From contig OZ251578.1 of the NCBI GenBank assembly GCA_965243835.1, forward strand, positions 2,976,001-3,040,000: a DNA stretch of 64,000 nucleotides, written 5' to 3'. The stretch is from G965202665 sp965243835 (GTDB lineage: Bacteria > Actinomycetota > Acidimicrobiia > Spongiisociales > Spongiisociaceae). Of the stretch, positions 16,218 through 23,609 are shown one piece after another (position 1 is the first letter of the stretch; each line of letters begins with the position of its first letter). A model generated the notes under the pieces. It was not told where the DNA came from. It saw only the letters and a list, made by a program, of their open reading frames with translations, and made no database searches. The translations under genes were made by a program, and so were the position numbers.

Positions 16218-16352
16218 GTGAAAAGAACCTATCAACCGAACAACCGCCGCCGTAAGCGCAAGCACGGCTTCCGTCGCCGGATGAGAACCCGGCAGGGCCG
16301 GATGATTCTGAGAAGGCGGCGCGCGAAGGGCAGACGCCGCTTGGCCGCCTAG
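16218..16352 (+). CDS. rpmH: 50S ribosomal protein L34
   Basis: 44 residues from a GTG start with a GGGAGA ribosome site. The sequence begins M-K-R-T-Y-Q-P-N-N-R-R-R-K-R-K-H-G-F and ends in an Arg-rich tail, an unmistakable L34. It stands upstream of rnpA, divergent from dnaA, as in most bacteria. Confidence 0.98.
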   Translation: MKRTYQPNNRRRKRKHGFRRRMRTRQGRMILRRRRAKGRRRLAA

Positions 16353-16355
16353 CCG

Positions 16356-16736
16356 GTGCGACCGCTGTTTCGGAGCTGGTTGGTGCGCACCTTTGAACCA
16401 CTGCGCGGCAAGAGCCGTTTCGACGCGTTGTTTCACAACGGCGTCAAGGCGAGGCACAAGGGAGTGAGCGTGGTCAAACTGGAGCGGGGTTCGGGCCCGG
16501 CCCGGGTCGGCTTGGTGGTCGGACGCCGGGTGGGCGGCGCCGTAGTGCGCAACCGGGTGAAGCGCCGTCTGCGGGCGGCTCTGGACCGGGTGGGGCCCTC
16601 CCCGGGGGCGGACTACGCGGTAATAGCGTATACCGGCCTGGCAAATGCGCGGTTTAGCGCGGTTTGCGATTGGTTGGAGCGGGCTTTGGACAAGGCCGGG
16701 GCGATGGTAGGACAAACGGCGGAGACGGAAAGATGA
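16356..16736 (+). CDS. rnpA: Ribonuclease P protein component
   Basis: 126 residues from GTG 16356 (an in-frame GTG at 16383 would shorten it by nine). The RNA-binding signature R-N-R-V-K-R-R-L-R lies near residue 66, and the first strand F-D-A-L-F-H-N-G is typical. It binds the P RNA that matures tRNA 5' ends. The stop overlaps the yidD start (ATGA). Confidence 0.95.
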   Translation: MRPLFRSWLVRTFEPLRGKSRFDALFHNGVKARHKGVSVVKLERGSGPARVGLVVGRRVGGAVVRNRVKRRLRAALDRVGPSPGADYAVIAYTGLANARFSAVCDWLERALDKAGAMVGQTAETER

Positions 16737-17002
16737 ATCCCGACATGACTATGAGGGCGGAGGCGCGGATCAGCCCGCTGGCGCGGGCCGGCAGGGCCCT
16801 GATCACGGCTTACCAGAAAACGGTCGGTCCGTTGTTGCCCCCTTCTTGCCGCTTTTATCCCACCTGCTCCCGCTATGCGCATCAAGCGATGGGGCGGTTC
16901 GGGTTCTGGCGGGGATCATGGATGGGATTGCGGCGGATCGGTCGGTGCAACCCCTTCCGCGCCGCCGGCGCGGACCCGGTTCCTGAGCGAAAGGCAAGTT
17001 GA
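16733..17002 (+). CDS. yidD: Membrane protein insertion efficiency factor YidD
   Basis: 89 residues, with the family core L-P-P-S-C-R-F-Y-P-T-C-S-R-Y-A and G-L-R-R-I-G-R-C-N-P-F. YidD assists YidC-dependent insertion of membrane proteins. It overlaps rnpA by ATGA and yidC by one base (TGATG). The start ATG was chosen for that overlap; an upstream extension would run inside rnpA. Confidence 0.93.
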   Translation: MNPDMTMRAEARISPLARAGRALITAYQKTVGPLLPPSCRFYPTCSRYAHQAMGRFGFWRGSWMGLRRIGRCNPFRAAGADPVPERKAS

Positions 17003-17838
17003 TGGGTCAACTCTGGAACGGCCTGCAAGCCCTGCTGGGCGGTATTTTATCGTTCTTTTACGATATTATACCTAACTATGGGGTTTCAATCATATTTCTG
17101 ACCCTAGTGGTCAACTTGTTGGTTTTCCCCCTCACCCTGAAGCAGGTGCGCTCCTCCCGGGCCATGCAGGAAATCCAGCCCGATATGCAACGGTTGCGCA
17201 AGGAATACAAGGAAGACCCGGAAACCCTCAATAAGAAAGTAATGGAACTGTACCGGGAGCGGGGGGTCAGCCCGCTGGGATGCGTGTTTCCCCTGCTGGT
17301 GCAGATGCCCATCTGGTTCGCCCTGTTTCAGGTTTTACGGGAGCCGGAACGGGGGTTGCCCGCCGGATCGGCTTTGGATATGGCCCGGGCGGACGGACCG
17401 TTGACTTTCCTGGGTCTTGATTTAGCCAAAGAACCCTCCCGGTTGGTGTCGGACTTCGGGATTTTCTCCTTGGAGGCGCTCCCCTACCTGGCTATGGTGC
17501 TGATCGTGATCGGCACCGGGTTCCTGCAACAGAAGCTGATCGCCCCCAAAGCGCCCGCGGGCGAGATGACGCCGCAGGCGCAAAGCATGCAACGCATTAC
17601 CAAGATTTTGCCCTTGGCGTTCGGGGCGATTTCCTATATTTGGCCGATCGGCCTGAACTTGTATTTTGCCACAAGCAACTTGTTCCGGACCGGTCAGCAA
17701 CTCCTGATCTTCAAGATCGACGGCCGTCCCGGCCAAGACAAGCAAGAGAAGGGGCTGGTAAAACAACCACCGACGGATGACAAGCCGTCGAAACCACAGG
17801 GTTCGCGCAAAAAGCGCTCCCGCCGGAGGAGAGGTTAA
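17002..17838 (+). CDS. yidC: Membrane protein insertase YidC
   Basis: 278 residues, short actinobacterial/Gram-positive type without the large periplasmic domain. The first helix contains I-F-L-T-L-V-V-N-L-L-V-F-P-L-T-L-K-Q. A cytoplasmic Arg/Lys-rich hairpin follows (about 52-85), then G-C-V-F-P-L-L-V-Q-M-P-I-W-F-A-L-F, and two more helices up to about residue 235. The C-terminus is a Lys/Arg tail. No lipobox is visible. It inserts membrane proteins alone or with SecYEG. Confidence 0.95.
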   Translation: MGQLWNGLQALLGGILSFFYDIIPNYGVSIIFLTLVVNLLVFPLTLKQVRSSRAMQEIQPDMQRLRKEYKEDPETLNKKVMELYRERGVSPLGCVFPLLVQMPIWFALFQVLREPERGLPAGSALDMARADGPLTFLGLDLAKEPSRLVSDFGIFSLEALPYLAMVLIVIGTGFLQQKLIAPKAPAGEMTPQAQSMQRITKILPLAFGAISYIWPIGLNLYFATSNLFRTGQQLLIFKIDGRPGQDKQEKGLVKQPPTDDKPSKPQGSRKKRSRRRRG

Positions 17839-17845
17839 AGAAAAA

Positions 17846-18613
17846 ATGGTGGAATGGGTCGAGACCACGGCTAAGTCAGTTAAATTGGCGGTTCGGGCCG
17901 CCTTGGACGAACTGGGCCTGGAAGACGAGGAGCAGGCCGAGATCAAGGTCATCCGGGAACCGCAAGGCGGATTCCTGGGGATTGGCGGACAGGACGCCAT
18001 CGTCCGGGTAAAGCCCCGGCCGCAACCGCGTAATCGGAAAAAGCCCCGTAAGCAAGGGGAAAACCCCCGTGCCAAGCAAAATCCCGCGCCCGGTCGGGCT
18101 CCGGCGGGGCGCTCCTCCGCTGGTCCCGCCGAGAAACCGCGGGAATCTACCGATCGGGGACCGGACCAGCAGGATGCCAAGATCGCCAAGAAGTTCTTGG
18201 AGGGACTGCTGGACGCGTTTGGTCTGGAAGGCAAGGTAAAGGTGGAAATCAAAGGCAACGTCATTCTGGCCAACGTGACCGGCGAGCAGACCGAGGCTTT
18301 GATAGGCCCCAAGGCGAGCGTGTTGCAGGCCGTTCACGAGTTGACCAAGACCGTTCTGCAACGCAAGACGGCCAAACGGTTGCGGGTGCGGTTGGACATA
18401 GCCGGTTACGCGGCGCGCCGGGAGGCGGCGTTGGTGATTTACGCCGGGAAACTCGCCCAGCAGGCCATAGACGAAAGCACCGAGATAATGTTGGAGCCTA
18501 TGAATGCGGGCGATCGCAAGGTGGTGCATGATACGATCGCCGGGGTGGAAGGGGTGCGCTCCTATTCGGAGGGCGATGAACCGCGCCGGTCGGTGGTGAT
18601 CTCCCCCGAATAG
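17846..18613 (+). CDS. jag: Jag/KhpB RNA-binding protein (Jag_N, KH, R3H)
   Basis: 255 residues. The Jag_N domain is at 1-52 with G-G-F-L-G-I-G-G. A basic low-complexity linker (about 55-115) leads to the KH domain with G-x-x-A-x-x-L-Q-A-V-H-E-L around 150-165. The R3H domain follows, ending R-S-Y-S-E-G-D-E-P-R-R-S-V-V-I. The family binds RNA and influences cell-wall synthesis. The usual neighbour rsmG (gidB) is absent between this gene and parA. Confidence 0.92.
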   Translation: MVEWVETTAKSVKLAVRAALDELGLEDEEQAEIKVIREPQGGFLGIGGQDAIVRVKPRPQPRNRKKPRKQGENPRAKQNPAPGRAPAGRSSAGPAEKPRESTDRGPDQQDAKIAKKFLEGLLDAFGLEGKVKVEIKGNVILANVTGEQTEALIGPKASVLQAVHELTKTVLQRKTAKRLRVRLDIAGYAARREAALVIYAGKLAQQAIDESTEIMLEPMNAGDRKVVHDTIAGVEGVRSYSEGDEPRRSVVISPE

Positions 18614-18620
18614 CATCTGA

Positions 18621-18636
18621 TGTTTCACGTGAAACA
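18621..18636. promoter_or_regulatory. parS centromere site
   Basis: TGTTTCACGTGAAACA is a perfect match to the consensus parS palindrome bound by chromosomal ParB. It lies just upstream of the parA promoter, so ParB spreading could also repress parAB. Being within about 5 kb of dnaA is normal. Confidence 0.97.
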
Positions 18637-18651
18637 TCGCGCCCCGCATAC

Positions 18652-18680
18652 TTGACAAGCCGCCCGGGGCTGGCTATTAT
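18652..18680 (+). promoter_or_regulatory. parA promoter, probably giving a leaderless mRNA
   Basis: TTGACA (18652-18657), 17 bases, TATTAT (18675-18680): near consensus. The parA ATG at 18688 is only seven bases past the -10, where transcription should start. No Shine-Dalgarno sequence fits in between, so the mRNA is probably leaderless, which is common in actinobacteria. Confidence 0.8.
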
Positions 18681-18687
18681 TGGGCCT

Positions 18688-19464
18688 ATGACCCAACCCC
18701 TGATAGTAGCCATCGCCAACCAAAAGGGCGGCGTAGGCAAAACTACCACTACCATCAGCTTGGCGGCTTGCTTGGCCGTTATGGGAAAGAGGGTGCTGGT
18801 CGTGGATCTGGATCCGCAAGGCAACGCCACTTCCGGCTTGGGCGTGGAAGGCAACAGTTTGGAAACCTCCATCTACGAGGTCTTGTTGGGCGATGCTTCC
18901 TTGTTGGACTCCACAGAGCCCACCAGCGTCAAAAATTTGTTCCTAGTGCCTGCCACCATTGATTTGGCCGGTGCGGAAATCGAACTGGTATCCGTGATGA
19001 ATAGGGAACGCCGTTTGGATGCGGCCCTGGCGGGGGCGGCGGGCGAGTACGATTATGTGTTTGTGGATTGTCCGCCCAGTCTGGGGTTGCTGACCGTCAA
19101 CGCCCTAGCGGCCTGCCACGAAATACTGATCCCCATCCAGTGCGAGTACTACGCCTTGGAGGGGCTGGGCCAGTTGTTGCGCAATGTGGATATGATCAGG
19201 GAAAACTTGAACGACAAGTTGGAAATAGGCGGGGTGTTGCTTACAATGTACGATGGTCGCACCAAACTGTCCGCCCAAGTGATGGCCGAAGTCCGGGAAT
19301 ATTTCGGCGATACCGCCTACCGGGCGGTGGTTCCCCGCTCGGTTCGGCTTTCGGAGGCCCCTTCCTACGGGGAACCGATTGAAACCTATGACGCAATGAG
19401 CCCGGGGGCTATCGCCTATCGCTTGGCGGCCCGGGAGTTTATCGAGCGACATCAAGGAGGATGA
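18688..19464 (+). CDS. parA: Chromosome partitioning ATPase ParA
   Basis: 258 residues. The deviant Walker A K-G-G-V-G-K-T-T-T-T is at about residues 14-23, the A' motif V-V-D-L-D-P-Q-G-N-A-T follows, and Walker B is F-V-D-C-P-P-S-L. It has no N-terminal DNA-binding extension, as usual for chromosomal ParA (Soj). It moves ParB-parS complexes to segregate origins. parB starts two bases after its stop. Confidence 0.96.
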   Translation: MTQPLIVAIANQKGGVGKTTTTISLAACLAVMGKRVLVVDLDPQGNATSGLGVEGNSLETSIYEVLLGDASLLDSTEPTSVKNLFLVPATIDLAGAEIELVSVMNRERRLDAALAGAAGEYDYVFVDCPPSLGLLTVNALAACHEILIPIQCEYYALEGLGQLLRNVDMIRENLNDKLEIGGVLLTMYDGRTKLSAQVMAEVREYFGDTAYRAVVPRSVRLSEAPSYGEPIETYDAMSPGAIAYRLAAREFIERHQGG

Positions 19465-19466
19465 CA

Positions 19467-20336
19467 ATGGCAGAGCGGAGAACCGGGCTGGGGAAAGGGT
19501 TGGGGGCTTTGATTCCCGCCGGCGCCGGGCGCAGTCTGGATTACATTCCGGTGGGGGATATTTCCCCCAACCGCAGGCAACCCCGGAGCGATTTTGACCG
19601 GGAAGCCTTGGATTCGCTAACCGAGTCCATTCGTCAAGTGGGCGTGTTGCAACCGGTGGTGGTGAGACCGCAGGGGATGGGTTATCTGCTGGTGGCCGGG
19701 GAGCGGCGGTGGCGGGCCGCGCAAGCGGCCGGGTTGACCGAAATACCGGCTCTGATCAGGGAAACCGATGAACAGGGGTCGTTGACGGAAGCCTTGGTGG
19801 AGAACTTGCAACGGGAAGACCTGGGTCCGCTGGAGGAAGCGGCCGCGTTTGCGCAACTCCAAGACGATTTCGGGATGACGCATGCCGAAATCGGCGAACG
19901 GGTGGGTCGTAGCCGGGCGGCTGTAACCAACTCATTGCGCCTGTTGCAACTGAGTCCGGTCATCCAGGCGGCCCTGGTGACCGGCGACCTGACCGCCGGG
20001 CACGCCCGGGCCTTGCTGAGCGTGGACGATCCGGCCACGGCCGAGAAACTGGCCGGACGAGCCATCGCCGGTGACTGGTCGGTACGCCGTTTAGAAGCGG
20101 AGATCGCCGCCCTTAAAGACGATAAACCTCCCATAATGCGGGAGATGCGACCGGCGGCCGTCATCGAGTTGGAAAACCGGTTGGCCGACCAGCTGGGGAC
20201 CAAAGTGCGCATTCGGTTCAAAAACAACAAAGGGCAAGTAACGCTCGGTTTTTCCAGTCTGGATCAGTTGGAGTCGATCTACCGCCGGTTTTTCCCTGAA
20301 CCGGGAGAAGGTCAGTTCAGCCAGCCGGAGAGCTGA
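19467..20336 (+). CDS. parB: Chromosome partitioning protein ParB (CTPase)
   Basis: 289 residues. The start at 19467 is chosen because AAGGAGG ends six bases upstream; the ATG at 19461 would abut it. The N-terminal G-L-G-K-G-L-G-A-L-I box is a ParA-stimulating motif. The CTP-binding motifs are present as G-E-R-R-W-R-A-A and E-N-L-Q-R-E-D-L-G-P-L-E. A helix-turn-helix for parS follows around 130-165, and a C-terminal dimerisation domain ends the protein. Its 3' end overlaps trxA convergently by 25 bases. Confidence 0.96.
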   Translation: MAERRTGLGKGLGALIPAGAGRSLDYIPVGDISPNRRQPRSDFDREALDSLTESIRQVGVLQPVVVRPQGMGYLLVAGERRWRAAQAAGLTEIPALIRETDEQGSLTEALVENLQREDLGPLEEAAAFAQLQDDFGMTHAEIGERVGRSRAAVTNSLRLLQLSPVIQAALVTGDLTAGHARALLSVDDPATAEKLAGRAIAGDWSVRRLEAEIAALKDDKPPIMREMRPAAVIELENRLADQLGTKVRIRFKNNKGQVTLGFSSLDQLESIYRRFFPEPGEGQFSQPES

Positions 20337-20635
20337 TTGACCATATCCGCCTTACTGCGGGCCCCTACGATTCTTTTGCGCTCCATTCCGTTTTGGAACA
20401 GTATCATAGTGGGGATGCTCATCACATCGTGCTCGGCGGGAGTTTGGGGGTTCTCGTCGATGTTCAGCTTGGCGATGGTGATCCGATCGCCGTGCTCCCG
20501 GGCGATTTCTTCCAGAACCGGGGCTACCAACCGGCACGGGCCGCACCATTCGGCCCAGAAGTCAACCAGGATGGGCCGGTCGCCGGCCACCTGTTGGGTG
20601 AAGTCGGCATCGGATAAGGTGATTATTGCGGACAT
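20312..20635 (-). CDS. trxA: Thioredoxin
   Basis: 107 residues with the canonical redox site W-A-E-W-C-G-P-C-R and the cis-Pro loop S-I-P-T-M-I-L-F. AAGGAGG precedes the ATG. It reduces protein disulfides with electrons from the TrxB encoded just upstream. The trxB-trxA order next to sigM-like genes matches Rv3913-Rv3914. Confidence 0.96.
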   Translation of the reverse strand: MSAIITLSDADFTQQVAGDRPILVDFWAEWCGPCRLVAPVLEEIAREHGDRITIAKLNIDENPQTPAEHDVMSIPTMILFQNGMERKRIVGARSKADMVNQLSGWLN

Positions 20636-20686
20636 TAGTCCTCCTTGTTGTTTATCGCTACTTTGCGTAGCATAGTTTCAGGATTT

Positions 20687-21655
20687 TTAGATGGGGGAGG
20701 GCGCGGACTCCATCCACCGTTCGGCGTCGATGGCGGCGGCGCAACCGGTTCCGGCCGCGGTGACCGCTTGACGATATACGGTGTCGGCCACATCCCCGGC
20801 GGCGAACACCCCGGGCACGCTGGTCATGGTACCCGGCCCGGGCAGGATGACGTAACCGTTGTCGTCCAGCTCCAACTGCCCTTTGAACAGGGAAGTGTTG
20901 GGGTCGTGGCCGATGGCTACGAACACCCCCGTGCAAGGATGCTCGCGGGTTTGTCCGGTTTGCGTGTCGGCCAGTCGCACCCCGGTTACGCCGTCCTCGC
21001 CCAAGATTTCCTCCACCACCGCATTCCAGATAACCTCGATCTTGTCGTGGGACAGGGCCCGGTCGGCCATAATCCGGGAAGCCCGGAACTCGTCCCGCCG
21101 ATGGACGATGGTCACCTTGGAGGCGAACTTGGTCAGAAACAGGGCCTCTTCCATGGCCGAGTCGCCGCCGCCCACCACGATGATTTCCCGGTCCCGGAAG
21201 AAAAAGCCGTCGCAGGTGGCGCAGGCGGATACGCCTTTGCCTATCAACCGCTCTTCCCCCGGAACTTCCAGCCAGCGGGCGGAAGCTCCGGTAGCGATAA
21301 TGATAGTTTCCGATATATAACGTTCATTCTCAACACGCACTTCAAAAGGGCGGTCCGACAGTTGCACGGCGGTGACATCGGTGGGCAACAACCGGGCGCC
21401 GAACCGTTCCGCCTGGTCGCGGAACAGGTCCATCAACTCCGGCCCCATTATTCCCTGCGGGAAACCGGGGTAGTTTTCCACGTCGGTGGTGATCATCAAC
21501 TGCCCCCCGGCGCTGAACCCCTCGAACACCAGCGGCCGCAGGTTGGCGCGGGCCGCGTACAAGGCGGCGGTCAGCCCGGCCGGGCCCGACCCGATGATGA
21601 TTACTTTCTCTACCGGGTCGTCCCCGGTCTCCCCCGGCGACTCCCGTTCAGTCAC
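20687..21655 (-). CDS. trxB: Thioredoxin-disulfide reductase
   Basis: 322 residues. The N-terminal FAD site is V-I-I-I-G-S-G-P-A-G-L-T-A-A. The redox pair is C-A-T-C-D-G in S-A-C-A-T-C-D-G-F. The NADPH site V-V-G-G-G-D-S-A-M-E-E and the C-terminal G-V-F-A-A-G-D-V are present. It passes electrons from NADPH to thioredoxin. The first 14 residues are an acidic extension. It overlaps the upstream membrane-protein gene by eight bases. Confidence 0.96.
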   Translation of the reverse strand: MTERESPGETGDDPVEKVIIIGSGPAGLTAALYAARANLRPLVFEGFSAGGQLMITTDVENYPGFPQGIMGPELMDLFRDQAERFGARLLPTDVTAVQLSDRPFEVRVENERYISETIIIATGASARWLEVPGEERLIGKGVSACATCDGFFFRDREIIVVGGGDSAMEEALFLTKFASKVTIVHRRDEFRASRIMADRALSHDKIEVIWNAVVEEILGEDGVTGVRLADTQTGQTREHPCTGVFVAIGHDPNTSLFKGQLELDDNGYVILPGPGTMTSVPGVFAAGDVADTVYRQAVTAAGTGCAAAIDAERWMESAPSPI

Positions 21656-21938
21656 TGTTCTCCTCCGATCGACGGTCGCGTCTGTACCAGAACAACCATC
21701 CCAGGGCCAGAAATAATCCCCCGGCGATGGCGTAGGCCCCGATGTCGCCCACTCCTATTACCAACAGCCGGAACAGGGCCACCGACAGGAATACCACCGC
21801 CGCCGTCAGCAAGGTAACCACCCCCAAGCCGATGGTGACGAAGGTGATTCCCCGCGCCGGGCGGTCCACCGTGATGCGCCGTACGCGGGCCGTGAACCGC
21901 TCCAGCAGGTCCACGTACCAGGTTGCTGAAAGTTTCAT
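21648..21938 (-). CDS. Small membrane protein, unknown function
   Basis: 96 residues with two predicted helices (about 30-53 and 61-84). The N-terminal Y-V-D-L-L-E-R-F-T segment is basic and amphipathic, and the tail is charged (W-Y-R-R-D-R-R). It precedes and overlaps trxB. Small membrane proteins occur here in other actinobacteria, but no function can be given. Confidence 0.65.
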   Translation of the reverse strand: MKLSATWYVDLLERFTARVRRITVDRPARGITFVTIGLGVVTLLTAAVVFLSVALFRLLVIGVGDIGAYAIAGGLFLALGWLFWYRRDRRSEENSD

Positions 21939-21997
21939 CGCCCCCAGCCTACCCGCCTCCGGACGCTTCCGGCGCCGCCCCAGCCCCGGCTTCGTCC

Positions 21998-23035
21998 TCA
22001 GTGTTCGGTTATGGACAGCGGCCAGCAGGAGTCCGCGTCGGCGGAGTTGTTTTCCGTAGCGGTTCCGGGCAGGCCGCCGGGGGGCGTGAAGGCGACGACG
22101 GTTTCCCGGAGGCCGGCGTCGGGATAGTCCGTTTCCACGTAATACACCTCGTACCAGTAATCGCCGATCCAGGCCCGGCCGGCGAATAGCACCGTCGTCC
22201 GGTCATCGTCCGTCCCGGCGGCGAAATAATCCCAGCAGGCCAGGTCGGCTTCGGCCGCGTAATCCTCCAGATCGGAGTAGGGGAGCGGGAACGCGTCCGG
22301 GCGCCCGGCGGCCGTCTCTCTCGCTTGGTCGGCCAACTCCTCTTCGGAATACCCGTCATCGCCTTCCCGGAACTCCCGGAACCGGGGCAACGACTCCGCC
22401 CACGCGCGGGAGAACATCACTTCCCGCTCGGTGACCTCGGTCGGCGCCGCCGCGGGTTGCGGCGCGGCGGATGCCTGCGGTGCGTCTTCGTCCGTCTGCG
22501 GAGCGTCTTCCGGGGCCGATGCGTCGGCCGTCTCTTCGGTAACGCCGACGGCGGTCAAGTCTGCGGCGTCTTCCGGAGCCTCGGCCATCATCTCAGCGGC
22601 GGCGGCGGTGGTAGTAGGGGCGGCGGTGGTCTCTACCCGGGTAGCTGCGGCGGTAGTGGGGGCGGCGGTCACCGCTACCTGTTCGGTGACGGTGTCTCCG
22701 AGGTCGCGCAGGTTGAGGGCCACCGCAGCCAACACCGCCAGGGAGGCGGCGGCCGCCAGGGCGGGCCAGGCCCGGGACCAACGGCGGCGTCGCGCCGGAG
22801 GAGCGGGGACGGCGCGGGCCGACTCCGCGGCGGCGGCATGCACCGCCCGGCGCAAGTCCCGCTGTTCTTCGGGGGTCAATTGCGGGGAGGGCAGGGAAGA
22901 CAACATGCGGCGCACCGCCCGTTGTTCCTCCACCTCGGCCCGCTGTTCCGGGGACAGCCGCGCCTCCTCCGGCCCACCGCCGGGTTGGGCGGCCAGTTCC
23001 ATTATCCGTTCCGGGGTGAGTGGTTGATCAGTCAT
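21998..23035 (-). CDS. Putative anti-sigma factor, single-pass membrane protein
   Basis: 345 residues from the ATG eight bases inside the sigma gene's end. The N-terminal ~85 residues are cytoplasmic (M-T-D-Q-P-L-T-P-E-R-I-M-E-L-A) and helical. A membrane helix lies near 93-112, preceded by Arg-rich residues. A Thr/Ala-rich linker and an extracytoplasmic C-terminal domain with W-x-Y-E-V-Y-Y-V follow. The gene order sigma then anti-sigma matches sigM-rsmA. No H-x3-C-x2-C zinc motif is visible, so binding to the sigma factor is inferred from position and topology. Confidence 0.65.
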   Translation of the reverse strand: MTDQPLTPERIMELAAQPGGGPEEARLSPEQRAEVEEQRAVRRMLSSLPSPQLTPEEQRDLRRAVHAAAAESARAVPAPPARRRRWSRAWPALAAAASLAVLAAVALNLRDLGDTVTEQVAVTAAPTTAAATRVETTAAPTTTAAAAEMMAEAPEDAADLTAVGVTEETADASAPEDAPQTDEDAPQASAAPQPAAAPTEVTEREVMFSRAWAESLPRFREFREGDDGYSEEELADQARETAAGRPDAFPLPYSDLEDYAAEADLACWDYFAAGTDDDRTTVLFAGRAWIGDYWYEVYYVETDYPDAGLRETVVAFTPPGGLPGTATENNSADADSCWPLSITEH

Positions 23036-23609
23036 TGGCTTCATCCTTTTGACGCCCGGCGCCCCCTAAAAGGTTCTGTAAATTTCGAGCGAGTCGCTTG
23101 CGGCCCCGGAACAGACGCGATTTGACCGTTCCCAAGGGCAGTTGCAACGTTTCGGCCACTTCGTGCAAGGGCAGATCCTCCAAATCGCTGAGGACGACCA
23201 CCGCCGCGTATTCGGCGGGCAGTTCGGCCAGGGCGCGTTCGATGGCGGGGCGCGCTTCGGCCGCCTCCAACTCCCGCAGGGCGGCGTGGTCCGGGGGCTG
23301 ATGGGTTTCGGACAGGGGGGCCGCGGGTCGGCGTCCCTCTTTGCGCAACAGGTCGTAGCAGGCGTTGACCGCAATCCGGTACAGCCAGGTGGCGAAGGCG
23401 GAACGACCCTGGAACGTGTCCAGTTTGCGCAATACGGTGATAAAGGTTTCCTGGGCGGCGTCCAAGGCTTTCTCGCGATCGCCCAGGATGCGCAGGCACA
23501 CCGCGAACACCCGTGTTTGGTGGGCGGTCAGCAAACGGTCGAAAGCATCCCGGTCGCCCGCTAAATGCCGGGCGATCAGGTCGGCGTCCGGGTCGGGTCG
23601 GCCGGTCAT
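23028..23609 (-). CDS. ECF sigma factor, SigM-like
   Basis: 193 residues. Region 2 runs at about 10-85, with D-A-A-Q-E-T-F-I-T-V-L-R-K-L and F-A-T-W-L-Y-R-I-A-V-N-A-C. Region 4 runs at about 120-180, with A-E-Y-A-A-V-V-V-L-S-D-L-E-D-L and G-T-V-K-S-R-L-F-R-G-R. It redirects RNA polymerase to stress promoters. It is coupled to the pseudokinase upstream (TAATG) and the anti-sigma gene downstream. The name SigM-like rests on synteny with Rv3911. Confidence 0.88.
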   Translation of the reverse strand: MTGRPDPDADLIARHLAGDRDAFDRLLTAHQTRVFAVCLRILGDREKALDAAQETFITVLRKLDTFQGRSAFATWLYRIAVNACYDLLRKEGRRPAAPLSETHQPPDHAALRELEAAEARPAIERALAELPAEYAAVVVLSDLEDLPLHEVAETLQLPLGTVKSRLFRGRKRLARNLQNLLGGAGRQKDEAND

